A stretch of 64,000 bases of DNA from Pleodorina starrii (lineage: Eukaryota > Chlorophyta > Chlorophyceae > Chlamydomonadales > Volvocaceae): positions 681,001 through 745,000 of the forward strand of contig BRXU01000015.1 in the NCBI GenBank assembly GCA_030267565.1, in the 5' to 3' direction. Positions 26,801 to 35,299 of the stretch are shown here, piece after piece. The first letter of the stretch is position 1. Each line of letters begins with the position of its first letter. The position numbers and the translations under genes were made by a program. The notes beneath the pieces are model-generated. The model did no database searches and was not told where the DNA came from. It saw only the letters and a program-made list of their open reading frames with translations.

Positions 26801-27921
26801 TGCTCGAGCTCACATCTGAATTTACCACGCGCACAAGTCCATCCCCGGCAAGGTGATCAAACCATTCTTTGGTTATTTGGCCCTATATACCATACCATAA
26901 CCCCAAGTACTGTATGTGCGCAACTTCTTGCCCCTCCGTGCCTGCCTTCACGACTCCAATTCCGTAGCGTCGTCGAGTCGCCGACCTTATGAGTCAGCTC
27001 CCCCTGGAGCTCGATGTGGAGAAGCTGGTGGCCAGGGCGCTGGGCACTTCTCCAGCCGGGGGTGCCGTCGTCGTCGGCGGGTTGGGCGGCCAGGCTGCTG
27101 CCAGCGGCGGCGAAGCTGCTGCAGTCACAGGTAGGCGTGAGCGTAATGGCCTACTGTCGATTTGCGTCCCATTTCGGTTGTTGAGTTTTGGATGGCTCAT
27201 AAAGATCCATTCATTGAATCATATAGCCCTGTTTCTGCTGTTGTTGCGCTCATTATTACTAGTATCCTTGGCCCGTACGGTGTTTTTCGTGAGTGCGTGC
27301 CACGCACGCAGCGCAAACATATAGAGCAAAGAGGACCTACCGTTATGGTCTTGCTAACGGATGAACCTGCTACAGGACTTCCCGCGGCATCGGATGGCGC
27401 AGCAGCCGACGCCTTCACGAAGTGGAAGAACATCATACGGTACGGCAAGTACGGCTCTTACGACGGCCCTCTACTCGAACATTTTTTCATGCATGCTAAC
27501 CTCGCTGTCGATCCGTCCACAGTCCCTCGTTCGCATTTTCATTGACCGTGGCTTTCTTTTTGCTTGTGACCACTATCGATGGCATCCCCCTTCATTCCAG
27601 CAATCTTCTCGTGCCGCCGGCATGCATGCGCGGCATGACGAGCATCACTGGATCATTTTCTGCTGTAGACGCATTCCCATGCCCTATTTGGGTGCATCTA
27701 GACGTCCATCCAGCGTTTCTTTGCCGCGCATAATAAACATATATGCATGTTTGTTGCTTGGCAATCGGTTGATCGACGAACAAACAGCAGCCGCAATTTC
27801 AACCCTCCTAGCTCTTCATCATAATCTCACTTGCTGCGTACTTCCTCGCGCGGCTGGATGCAGCATGTCAACAAATTCGAGCCTGGCCAAGCAGCAAAGC
27901 GTCAACAGACGGGGTCCGTGA
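1460..27921 (+). CDS. Gene A: TmcB/TmcC-like multi-PAS transmembrane protein (5' end outside window)
   Basis: A 52-exon model gives 6975 coding nt (2324 residues plus stop) with no internal stop and matching phase at every junction. Order of domains: N-terminal membrane helices, TPR-like region, four to five degenerate PAS modules, acidic and Gly/Ala-rich linker, then four predicted membrane helices around putative extracellular regions, ending at TGA 27919-27921. By comparison with gene B about 194 N-terminal codons are missing on the left, so the full protein would be near 2500 residues. The PAS modules suggest sensing of a ligand, redox state or light, and the TPR-like part suggests protein contacts; function is inference. 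The family name rests on motif recognition. All exons agree with gene B/C where that exists; exons after 17016 have no second copy here to check against. Exon groups are listed below. Confidence 0.85.
2874..6730 (+). CDS. Gene A exons 4-11: TPR-like (TmcB/TmcC) region
   Basis: Exons 2874-3024, 3355-3459, 3772-3840, 4390-4442, 4892-4969, 5288-5366, 6161-6268 and 6655-6730. This is the most conserved part between the paralogues. Markers are FPNSAYMVLLQGNFMIDVLG, EYQRKQRMVVRLHREALQ and SYGNNPKLVRLYGKFLQ followed by IKNDPW. Such helical-hairpin motifs are typical of the TPR-like block in TmcB/TmcC-type proteins. Exon 2874-3024 is uninterrupted here, whereas gene B splits the same 151 nt with a 376-nt intron. 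The 5367-6160 intron carries a SINE. Confidence 0.8.
5473..5896 (+). mobile_element. tRNA-derived SINE with (CTTT)n tail, in an intron of gene A
   Basis: Pol III-type internal promoter signals are visible: a box-A-like TTAGGGCACTGAATTGGT at about 5491 and a box-B-like AGTTCGACCCC at 5524, about 34 bases apart as in tRNA-derived elements. The body ends with GGTCCAGCGTAATACTTT and seven CTTT units at about 5864-5896. The 3' half recurs at 1205-1432 and, more weakly, near 29250-29395. It lies in the intron between exons 5288-5366 and 6161-6268. The exact 5' edge and target duplication were not resolved. Confidence 0.7.
6731..8414 (+). other. Expanded intron of gene A, probably carrying a decayed insertion
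   Basis: This intron is 1684 nt, against 162 nt for the same intron in gene B (51977-52138). It holds a short open frame around 6900-7200 on both strands that I do not recognise, and a doubled GTCCGGGGT motif at 7655-7678. Near 8060-8150 there are repeated GGGGGCT(T/G) and CCCTAAGG blocks. No transposase or reverse transcriptase signature was seen. Most likely remnants of a mobile element; identity unknown. Confidence 0.4.
8415..9989 (+). CDS. Gene A exons 12-15: first PAS module
   Basis: Exons 8415-8488, 8734-8773, 9173-9415 and 9860-9989. The PAS-like order is visible: IATAVLVISSNGDVQ (first strands), ANRHAHVLFGYKRG (helix with the FGY-G motif), GKP-A-LLAPH (the usual MP.PF position), then VVVGMHSDR-AFPIKL and the final strands with EDSTF. 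The last exon already opens the next module (SLWVSHNGTVVSADPQ). The large exon holds a Gly-rich loop of about ten extra residues relative to gene B (243 versus 213 nt). A cofactor cannot be assigned from sequence alone. Confidence 0.75.
10281..14076 (+). CDS. Gene A exons 16-23: tandem degenerate PAS modules
   Basis: Exons 10281-10463, 10729-10853, 11118-11530, 11888-12066, 12293-12413, 12859-12962, 13320-13470 and 13762-14076. Repeated PAS-type pieces are visible: LVVNRKGTVLHSS with YTLCDFLPTPWKEMH; GPTLELRTAAGKPLYMHV; DGFIAGVEMCPAARLLGLDG with AVWDIIDWSS; and GVLEVDGAGRVRGI with AGLLFGVETPSLVGC. Exons from 10729 on match the minus-strand segment 61499-57776 in order and phase, several with identical length (121 and 104 nt). 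Exon 11118-11530 has a 63-nt longer Gly/Ala loop. The acceptor before 13320 is AAAG, weaker than the usual CGCAG. Confidence 0.75.
14308..17016 (+). CDS. Gene A exons 24-29: last PAS strands and low-complexity linker
   Basis: Exons 14308-15112, 15512-15594, 15734-15788, 15996-16036, 16311-16623 and 16937-17016. The long first exon starts with VGPMHVLQGVHSDGQPSALE, probably the closing strands of the last PAS module, and then becomes rich in Ala, Gly, Pro and Ser. The following exons are acidic or disordered (GDDDGPFGS, PDYPDDDAASEGGQ) and end in a basic stretch, KRGKRFRKLMKL, just before a membrane helix. The small exons 15734-15788 and 15996-16036 are supported only by open phase and splice signals. 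Confidence 0.65.
17063..18244 (+). mobile_element. 1.2-kb repeat family, copy 2 (in an intron of gene A)
   Basis: Complete copy. The left end starts ACAAGGGGTTGGTGTCGG, shared with copies 3 and 4, followed by a short hairpin (GGCTTCCTTGAAGCC) and then GGGCGGGGCCCC. The right end is the hairpin GGGCGGGGCCCC...GGGGCCCCGCCC plus AAAAA. Flanks are GCCCGCTCA on the left and CCCACAATT on the right, so no target-site duplication is evident. It lies in the gene A intron between exons 16937-17016 and 18383-18541. Near the right end the sequence varies: CCCAGAT units here, CCCAGAA units in copies 3 and 4. Confidence 0.85.
18383..22115 (+). CDS. Gene A exons 30-39: membrane helices and putative extracellular region
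   Basis: Exons 18383-18541, 18848-18928, 19432-19473, 19868-19954, 20201-20257, 20679-20828, 20961-21005, 21490-21554, 21781-21856 and 22068-22115. The first carries a helix (ATMALLAAVHIVCFALTVH) with basic flank QRRYQRH. Then come about 150 residues with N-glycosylation sequons (NKT, NAS, NIT), consistent with an outside position. A second helix is spread over exons 21490-21554 and 21781-21856 (QIVFLCVEGAAVTSIAA then YLAYLLRG). Repeat copy 2 lies in the intron just upstream. The exon chain keeps phase throughout. Confidence 0.7.
22528..23926 (+). CDS. Gene A exons 40-42: acidic cytosolic loop and third C-terminal helix
   Basis: Exons 22528-22901, 23206-23338 and 23861-23926. The first begins with an acidic run (EEDEDDIDDIDD) followed by Gly/Ser-rich and basic sequence (KPKRRAILALFESK). 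The other two exons code for ETYWLLMPFVAWSTL and GIVGVLAVHSVVNFIAARTY, together one hydrophobic helix region. The loop is probably on the cytosolic side and disordered; this is inferred from composition only. Confidence 0.7.
24165..27921 (+). CDS. Gene A exons 43-52: second outer region, last helix and C-terminal tail
   Basis: Exons 24165-24293, 24552-24678, 24862-24965, 25321-25462, 25857-25891, 26266-26332, 26491-26594, 26968-27130, 27376-27439 and 27864-27921. The region contains KLANIFYGNHQCHR, FYQAIYAGLDSIMHQFM and EHLDFIYN, then the last helix (HIILLVLFWVIFLSFLIFLL). A tail follows with SQLPLELDVEKLVARALG and a basic end (QSVNRRGP, stop 27919-27921). This order is as I remember it for the C-terminus of the TmcB-like family. 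Exon 24165-24293 is the least certain; it rests on an open phase-0 frame between good splice sites. Confidence 0.7.
24740..24836 (+). repeat. CCCACCG-type minisatellite in a gene A intron
   Basis: Tandem array of CGCCCACC / CCCACC(A/C)CC units. The minus strand is an array of GGGTGG blocks with G-quadruplex potential. It sits in the intron between exons 24552-24678 and 24862-24965. It is open in several frames by composition only. Confidence 0.8.
25142..25222 (+). repeat. Fragment of an (ATT)n-tailed repeat, copy 1 of 2
   Basis: Contains GACTGGGGAAACCCGTCACC, CCACCTCCTCTGCTCC and then TATTATTATTATT. The same order occurs at about 56500-56612 in longer form. A microsatellite tail on a dispersed repeat suggests the 3' end of a LINE or SINE. 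It lies in the intron between exons 24862-24965 and 25321-25462. Confidence 0.55.
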
Positions 27922-30715
27922 TATACGATGGTTAGTGGATGGATTCGCTCATGTTCCTCTGCACTCTTGCGTGAGCTAATCTATCCGCTGCATGCATGAA
28001 AGGAGTGCGTGCACACTGTGTATGTATGTATTCTGAGCGACTGTGCGTACAAGGTACTGTGCGAACCCTACAGTGCGTACTGTGCGTATGGATATGTACG
28101 TGTTGAAAGACGGACTTCATTCCCATGCTCTGCTTGCTTGTTTGTTTCCGTCATTCCGCTGTGCGAATGTGCCGGCAACAAGTCTTCCGTGATTGCCATG
28201 CTGCACCCAGGGCCATGTGCCTGCCTTTTTTGGTTAATTTCATGGGCCGTATTTCGCCCTACATACGTTCAGTCAGGCCACCAGTCTCGGCAACGTATAC
28301 GTACCGACCAGACCCATGATGACTCACGTGTCCAAGTCCCATTGGAGTTTAATGAAAAAACATTGACTTTGCTGCGTGCCGCGCGCTATTGATATAGATA
28401 GAAGCCACGCACTGGCCTATCTGCGTGCTCGGGCGAAGAACGGCGAATTGCTTTCAAAGCCGGTATGTTGCAAGAAGAGCGTGAAACCAATCATGATTGT
28501 GTTTTTTGGAAAGGGCTGTCAGTATTAAGAGGCGAGCGAGGGCTTATTAATCGAAAATCCAACCCGAGAACGAAGTCTTGATGAGTGTCGATGGTGTTGC
28601 ATTATGAGCTAGATAGGCCAATCTGGAGTTCATTGTTTGATTCCTTTTCGTTGTTGCGTTGAGACATCAGTCAGACTCGGACAACCGTTTGGCTTGATTG
28701 TATGCACGCTAGAACTCCGTGGATGCGGGCGGGGCGCACGCGCGTGACAGAAGAACTTATTGGATGTTCGGCCGTTTGCGAAGATAGATATGGACGTTGT
28801 TAGGCTGTACATGCATGCATGCATGTTGCACGGCGTGCATCGACTAGCTATGGTCGGATGATTAAAAGGCGGTAGCGAAGAATGAAGTCCTTTGTTGGAA
28901 GCGGACGGACAATCAAACCGATGGCGGCCATGTAGGTCGGTACCCATGCTTAGGGCCGTAAAAGTTGTGGTGTGTGCATGCATGCATGCGCGTAAATAAT
29001 GAATGAATATACCTTGCTGGATGATGGACAGTGTGCATGTAAGGCATATCCGGGTATGGTATACATGCTCACGCAAGTGCCCGCACGCACGGAGGGTTTC
29101 GCCGATAACTGAGCGCGAGAACTGAGTGACAGGGCCCGAGCAGCTGGCCAGACATGTTGTGTGTTTGTGCGTTTAGTTTTGTAAATCAGGTTTTGACGAC
29201 CGAAATCAATTTTCGATATTTGACTTGGACGAGAGACCTAAATAATTGTAATGTTTTGACCGCCGGTGACACGTATCTGGGGGAATGCGCGCGTGCCTGG
29301 GTGAGGCGGAGCAAGACATACAGCCCAGGGGGCGGCGCAAGGCGACCCATCTACGCCGGAAACGATGATGACATCTAGGCTGTACCCGCCCAATCTCAAG
29401 CTTTATGTCCTAACAGGGGTGCGCGTTCATCGCTAGCTCGGGCCTTCAGCGCTTATCACTCGCTCGTTCAGCTTTATCCCTGAATCTCACTCCTGGATGG
29501 GCACTTCGGTCTCACTCCTGGGCAAACCTATGTGTCAATACCCTGACCGGCTAGGTGATACGTAGGGTAGGATACATCAAGGTGCACCCGGGAAGTCTGA
29601 GGGGTCACTGAACTTCTCTCACAGGTTGCATGGCGGAAATTGAAGCGTGTATCGGTCTTTGTAGTTAGGTAGGGGTTGTAATGCACACCGTCCATGCATT
29701 GTATTTACGTACGCTTGTAAAAGCAGTAACGAATGGAAACGCAGACCTAATGCACTTTGCGATTTGGGCGAAGAAAACTTTTAGGGTTCGCTGTGTTAAG
29801 TTGGGGGAAGTCGAATGGCCGCGTACGTCCTCCAATGAGCCAGCTCGCGCCCTCAAGCCGTACTTGCGGCACGGACACGAAGTTTTGCTCCTTATTAGAC
29901 ACGCGGAATTTGTCGCAAATAAACGATCCCCCGGATTGCATCGAGCGGGCTCGTCTATCTCGATACCGTGTCCGATGACTTGGCTTGCGTACATGGTATG
30001 ACAAGCCGGGCTTCATATATTTGATGATGACCGCGCCCAGGCTTGCCCTGTCTTTCTTTCGTCCTATCTGTCGCCCTGTCCGTCATCCTGCTGTCCGTCG
30101 CCCTGTCCGTTGCCCTCTGCGTGTGTCGCCCTGCTGCCAGTCTACCGCCCAGATATAAGTTCACATGTTGATGACGTAGATAGATTAATAAACAATACCA
30201 CATTTAGACTCGCATGGGCATATCCATCCGATCCTAGTCACATCAATACAATATTCAATGTCGCATGGGCGAATAATATATATAGTAACCTGATGATGGG
30301 TCTGCCACGCAGCTCACTCCGCTCGCTTTTAATCTCATCCCTGCCAGACATTTCTGGATGCGTAGGCATAGATGTAAATTGCAGCTATTGAAGTTCTAAC
30401 TTGCATCAGCATCCGGTTCTCGCTTTGACCAGCAGCAACTGTGGTAGACATACAATGGTAGACATACAAACGTGGATAGCTATCTGGCACGCCATTTCAT
30501 ATCAAATCGCATACATTTATAATAACTATATATCTGCTACGTTCTAGGTACACAGTGCACTTATTTGTTGTTGGCTTCTAGCGAAGACTTGCGCTTCCAT
30601 GAATGCAGTGCCATGCATTATCATATATTTGCATCCTACTTATCATTTTATAAATTTCCTTTGATCAGGTGTAATGTGAATTGAAATGTTTGTATCGTTT
30701 GTATAGTTAACGGGT
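27922..30715. other. Intergenic region after gene A
   Basis: No convincing gene. The first algal-type poly(A) signal I see after the gene A stop is TGTAA at 29038-29042, which would give a 3' UTR of about 1.1 kb; this is tentative. A possible diverged SINE lies at 29250-29395. A pyrimidine-rich stretch with repeated GTCCGTCGCCCTG-like units lies at 30040-30135. Open frames around 29660-30000 exist on both strands and match nothing I know. The rest is AT-rich with no visible features. Confidence 0.5.
29250..29395 (+). mobile_element. Possible diverged SINE fragment
   Basis: Shares ordered blocks with the SINE at 5473-5896: TATCTGGG-GAATGCG, GTGAG-CGGAG, GACCCATCT-like sequence and GGCTGTACCCGCC. 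The middle is diverged and no tRNA-like head or CTTT tail was found. Low confidence without an alignment. Confidence 0.35.
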
Positions 30716-33700
30716 GTTACACTGTGGGCGACTCGCCCTGAGACAGGACGAGCACCGGGGGCCCTGACCGGGCCGAGACACAGCGCAGGGGCGGGCGCGC
30801 GGCTACGTCCGTCTGTTCCGCCGCGCGCGCCTCACTCCCTCACTCGCGTCAGCCAGGGGCACCCACCACGGCCCCTGGCCAACCAACTCAGCGGCGCAGA
30901 CGACTGCGGGCCGCGCTTAGCGGGAGCCACGCGAGAGGCGTCACACACCTCAACCAAAAACGCCCTACCAAGACAAGCTACCACCCCCCACCTGGCCAGC
31001 CTCCTCGCGCGCTCACGGGGCTCTAGAGCTCTACGCAAAGAGTGCCTCTGAACGCCCTCTACCCCTGGGGCAGGGGCCCACGACAACGGGGCGGCACCAC
31101 CGCAGCCCAGAAAAAAAACGAGGCAAGGGAAAGCCCACCTAGGCCCCCAGACAAGGTCCCTCACGAGAACGAGGGGCTGAGTCCCCTCACCAAGGGCTCC
31201 CACGAAAGCCAGCACAGCAAGGAGCCCAACTGCCACAACGAACACGACAACCAAGGTGCTGCTGCAGGAACCGCTCACTAAAGCACCCAACCACACGTTG
31301 GCCCGCCAGGCGGCCTCCTCCTGGGGGCTACAGGTTCCCCGACACTGCCCAGCGCGGGGCAAAACAAACACCCACGGCCGCGGGGGGGATGACAAGCCGG
31401 CGCGGCGCCCCCCTGGAAAACCCACTACGGGGCACGGCTCATAGGCGCTGCCTGCCCTCGCCTACCACGCAGAGAAAACCTGCCCCTCCGTCCCTGGCCG
31501 CCTGCGGAGCCCAGCACCACCTACCCTCCCTCTGCAACCCCTCCCTCTCCACCTCTCCCTCTCCCTAAAGCGCCAAAACTGCAGGCCTCCCGCGCCGCAC
31601 TCCTCAGCCGCCAGACAGCACAAAACCGCCCCTTACTCCTCGACGGGCCCCGTCTCCCGGGAAGAGGGTACACACCCACACTCACACCAGACAAAGCACA
31701 CAGGCCTGCTCCTTCCCCTCCCTGCTAGCCCACGAGACCCTCGGCCAGGAAACCCTTGCCCGCACGCCCAGCCCTCCCCTTGCCCACCGCCCTTCCTGCT
31801 CTCCTCGCTCCACTCGCCCTCTCCAGGCTCCCCCCCCCAGCCCTCCAATCCCCCCCACCCTCCTCCCCCCCACCGCCCGCTCCCTCCTCCCCTCCAACCA
31901 ACGCCCCTGCCCCGTCACTAGCACAGCTGCTTAGGCCGTGATCTCCACCGGGGCTGCGCACCGCATTCGCTCCTCAACGACCGCTAGGATGGGGTGCTGC
32001 GGCCCCACTCTGTCCCAGCCGTGCCGGGGGGTCTCCAGCGCCGCGAACGAGCGCAAGCGCGCCCAGAAGTCCGTCACCGCGCGGGCGCGCGCCCGTTCCA
32101 GCGGCGAGGCTTCGGCTGCATCCCGCGCTGCTGCCGCTGCTGCCCCTACTGCTGCCGCCGCCGCTTCCCCCGCCGCCACCTCTCCGGCCCCTGCTTCCTG
32201 CGTCGGTGATTCACCCGCGGGGGCGTTCAGCGCGGGTCCCTCCTGCTGTGTTGCCCCTCCCTCCCGGGCGAAGAAGTCGGTGATGGCCCGCTGGCGCGGT
32301 CCCTGTCGCTGGGGCTGCTCTGGCTGGGGCTGCACCTGTTGCTGCTGCTGTTGCTGCTGCTGCCCCGTCGCTGCTGCGGCCCCATCCCGCCCCTGCCTTC
32401 GGGTTGCTGCTCGAAGGCAGCACCTTCCGACTTCCATGGCGGACAGCGCCGCTAGGGCGATCACGTCCCAGGGGGCCTGCTCACACCCAGGTGGCGCTTG
32501 GGCGAGCCAGAGTTGCTGCCGGGTGGTGGTGGCCCCCGCTGCTGCTTGGGGGGGTGGCAGGTGCCGGTCGATCTGCTCCCGAACGGCCCTCGCGACCGGG
32601 CATTCCCAGAAGTGGTGCAGTCGCGGGGAGCAGGGTCGGCCGGCATCGGCCTCCCCATAGGCCCCGCACCCGCACGCCTCAATGGGCACCCGGACCAGGT
32701 GTGTGTTGCCAGGCAGGGGTACGCCGTCCACCGCTAGGCGCCACATAGTCTCCTTGTTGTCGTTCTCCCAGCGCACTCCGGACCACAGGCGTGCCTGGGT
32801 TGCCCGGAAACGGCTGAGCTCGGCGGCGAGGTGGGGAGGCGCCTGGTTCTCCGGCGTGCTCAGGGCCTCCCGCACAAACTTGGTGACCAAAGCCACTCGC
32901 CGCTCGCTGGCCGGCCCGTCCTGTAGTTGTGTCGCCTGGCTGACCGTCAGGCGGCGGAGCGGCACTGCGTCCGTTCCCCCGGGAAGGCGCCACCCCAGTC
33001 GCCCGACGATCATGGCCATCACCTGCGCGCAAACTGGCGGTGGCGGTGCCGGCGGTTGCTGTTGCTGCTGGAGTCCTTCCGCCTCCGCCTGCTGCCGCTG
33101 CTGCTGTAGCCTGGTCTCCACCACACCCGCTGCCTCCAGCCAGGCCGGGCTGATATCGTTATGCAAGGCCCCCAGAGCTGCACGGGCCGTTTCCTTGTCC
33201 TGCAGCTGGGCTGGGGTCGCGGCTGGGTCGAGGTGCTCCCGGGCCCACTCATGCCAGGCCGCTCCTTGGAGGGTGGTGGCTTGGCTGCCGTCCAGTGTCA
33301 CCCATACCCGTACCAGGTCTCCTACCGTGCGCAGTTTCCTGCATGACGTTAGCCCCGCATGGTATGCTTCCAGGCCCGGTCGACGGCTGACGGCCACGAC
33401 GTTTGCGTCGTTGGCGGCGTTGGGCAGCAGCGGGTTGCCCCACAGCGCGGCCCCCCAGCACCAGTCGCCGGGCACCAGCGGAGATCTGCCAATGTCCTCC
33501 GGCGGTGGCAGGTGCCCCAGGGCCCCCACGATCCGGCTGATGTCGGCGGGCAGGTCGCTGCCGCCGAGCCAGGGCCCCGTGGCCCGGGCAGTTGTCAGGG
33601 CCCACGGCTGGAAAGCGGGGTGGACGAGCTCCAGGTAGGCGGACAGTGTGCGGATCCAAGGGTGTAGGACCCTGGCCTCACTGCCGGCTGCCACTGCCCC

Positions 33701-35299
33701 CCCGCCATCCCCGCCTGCCTCCGCGGCCGCCTCAGCTCCCACACCCCCTTCCCCATCTCCTGCCGTCGGCATAGCCTGCGCCATGAAGCGTACGGCCCAG
33801 ACCGCGTGGCGCGCGCGAATGTGTTGGGAGAGCGGTAGCAGGCCAAAGCCCCCGGCCGATGGGTGGCCGGCCAGGAGACTGCTGGGTATGCCGGTGAGGC
33901 GCTGGCCCCGGTCCTCTGGGCCCTGTCGCCGGTCGACTAGGCGGGCCGTCAGCCGCCCGATGTGGTTCAGCGTGCTGTCCGGGGGCGGCCCGCCGTGCTC
34001 CATGTGCCAGGTGACCGTTTGCAGGCCGTAGGCTGACGCAGCGGTGGCCCGGCCAAAGGCCGACAGCGGGAAGCGGGAGAGCCGCTGCATCCGCTTGTAG
34101 GCCCCCGCCAGCATCTTGGGCCAGTCGGGCTGCGGGGGGCTGGGCCGGTTGTCCACCGGCAAGTTCAGGGCTGTGGCGGTGGCGACCACTTTGAGCCCGC
34201 CAATGGTTTCCTGCTGCGGCTGGTGTTGCTGCTGCGGTGGCTGCGGCTGTTGCCTGCCCGCCGGTTGTGGTTGCTGCTGCGGGTTCTCGGCGCCCACCCT
34301 CAGAAGCTCTACTTTATCCAGATTGAGGCGTTGGCCTGATGCCCGGGCAAAGGTCTCCATGGCCTCGAGGAAGGATGGCACGGACTCCTCGCTCTCGAGC
34401 GCCACTTCGGTGTCGTCCGCGAACTGGCAGGCTGTGATGCGGTCTGGAGCACTGGGTAGTAGTCTGACTCCCACGTCTCGGCTCTGTAGCCAGCATAGCA
34501 GGGCCTGAGCGACAAAGAGGTACAGCAGGGGCGCAAGGGGGCACCCCTGCCGCACACCTGCCTCCATCACGACCAGCCTCGATTTGAAGCCGTTGACCAT
34601 GGCTCGTGCCTGCGTGTTGCTGAGTAGCAGCTGTACCCAGCTGCACAGCTGCGGGCCCGCCCCCATCGTCTCCATTGCGGCCAGCAGGAAGCCACGGTCC
34701 ACCGTGTCGTATGCCTTCGCGAAGTCCAGGAACGCCAGGAGGCCCCGGCGGTTCTGCTTGCGGAGGAGGTGGGATAGGTGGCGCAGGAACATCACGCTGG
34801 CCCCGATGAGTCGTTTGGGGAGGAAGGCCGATTGTTCGGGGGAGATGACGCTTCCCAGGGCTGGGCCCAGGCGGTTGGCCAGCACCTTGGCGAGCAGACG
34901 GTAGTCTGAGCACAGCAGCGTGATGGGGCGGTAGTTACCGGGCTGTTTGGGGTCGCCCTTCTTGTAGAGCACCGTGATAACGCCCTCAAGGAAACCGGCC
35001 GGCACCTGCCCCGTCATGCCAATGGCCGTGAATAGGCCGGCCATGGTGGGGCCAATGGCGGACCAGAACTTGCGGTACAGGTCGGCTGGGATGCCGTCCC
35101 ATCCTGGTGCCTTGCCGGGCTGGCTCTTGACCAGCGCGACTCGCAGCTCTGCTGCTGTGATGGTTTTGGAGCCCAGCTGCTCATCCGCCTCAGTGGGGAG
35201 CCTGATGTTGGCCGCAGACAGCTGTGCTAGCACCGCCTGTCGAGCATCGGGGCTGACGAAAGTGGGTGTCCGGCAGATCTCGATATAGTTGTCTGTGCT
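30716..35299 (-). mobile_element. L1-like non-LTR retrotransposon, 5'-truncated
   Basis: A sharp change from AT-rich flank to GC-rich sequence occurs at about 30716. The minus-strand ORF (31931-35233) starts near the N-terminal edge of the reverse transcriptase domain. The frame is open to 35299 and then stops, and no AP-endonuclease domain is present upstream. Loss of the 5' part is usual for LINE copies made by target-primed reverse transcription. About 1.2 kb of 3' non-coding sequence follows the ORF (31930 down to about 30716). Exact ends and target duplication were not found. Confidence 0.8.
31931..35233 (-). CDS. LINE ORF2 fragment: reverse transcriptase and C-terminal Cys/His region
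   Basis: 1100 residues on the minus strand, no internal stop. N-terminal RT motifs: PGKAPGWDGIPADLYRKFW, then NYRPITLLCSDYRLLAKVLANR, LLAFLDFAKAYDTVDR, VRQGCPLAPLLYL and the catalytic QFADDTEVALE (at about 34411-34430). Near the C-terminus CGCGAYGEADAGRPC with LHHFWECPVA (about 32590-32680) resembles the Cys/His tail of L1-clade proteins. Several Gln-rich and Ala-rich runs interrupt the C-terminal half. The RT core looks intact, but without the endonuclease the copy is probably dead on its own. ATG at 35233 is only the first in-frame one. Confidence 0.85.
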   Translation of the reverse strand: MLAQLSAANIRLPTEADEQLGSKTITAAELRVALVKSQPGKAPGWDGIPADLYRKFWSAIGPTMAGLFTAIGMTGQVPAGFLEGVITVLYKKGDPKQPGNYRPITLLCSDYRLLAKVLANRLGPALGSVISPEQSAFLPKRLIGASVMFLRHLSHLLRKQNRRGLLAFLDFAKAYDTVDRGFLLAAMETMGAGPQLCSWVQLLLSNTQARAMVNGFKSRLVVMEAGVRQGCPLAPLLYLFVAQALLCWLQSRDVGVRLLPSAPDRITACQFADDTEVALESEESVPSFLEAMETFARASGQRLNLDKVELLRVGAENPQQQPQPAGRQQPQPPQQQHQPQQETIGGLKVVATATALNLPVDNRPSPPQPDWPKMLAGAYKRMQRLSRFPLSAFGRATAASAYGLQTVTWHMEHGGPPPDSTLNHIGRLTARLVDRRQGPEDRGQRLTGIPSSLLAGHPSAGGFGLLPLSQHIRARHAVWAVRFMAQAMPTAGDGEGGVGAEAAAEAGGDGGGAVAAGSEARVLHPWIRTLSAYLELVHPAFQPWALTTARATGPWLGGSDLPADISRIVGALGHLPPPEDIGRSPLVPGDWCWGAALWGNPLLPNAANDANVVAVSRRPGLEAYHAGLTSCRKLRTVGDLVRVWVTLDGSQATTLQGAAWHEWAREHLDPAATPAQLQDKETARAALGALHNDISPAWLEAAGVVETRLQQQRQQAEAEGLQQQQQPPAPPPPVCAQVMAMIVGRLGWRLPGGTDAVPLRRLTVSQATQLQDGPASERRVALVTKFVREALSTPENQAPPHLAAELSRFRATQARLWSGVRWENDNKETMWRLAVDGVPLPGNTHLVRVPIEACGCGAYGEADAGRPCSPRLHHFWECPVARAVREQIDRHLPPPQAAAGATTTRQQLWLAQAPPGCEQAPWDVIALAALSAMEVGRCCLRAATRRQGRDGAAAATGQQQQQQQQQVQPQPEQPQRQGPRQRAITDFFAREGGATQQEGPALNAPAGESPTQEAGAGEVAAGEAAAAAVGAAAAAARDAAEASPLERARARAVTDFWARLRSFAALETPRHGWDRVGPQHPILAVVEERMRCAAPVEITA

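Noticed and set aside
29665..30001. Overlapping 100-codon frames on both strands in the intergenic region
   Set aside because: No motif, no splice partners, equal openness on both strands.
31938..34508. Long plus-strand open frames opposite the LINE
   Set aside because: They mirror the GC-rich minus-strand reverse transcriptase ORF, which has clear catalytic motifs; the plus frames show none.
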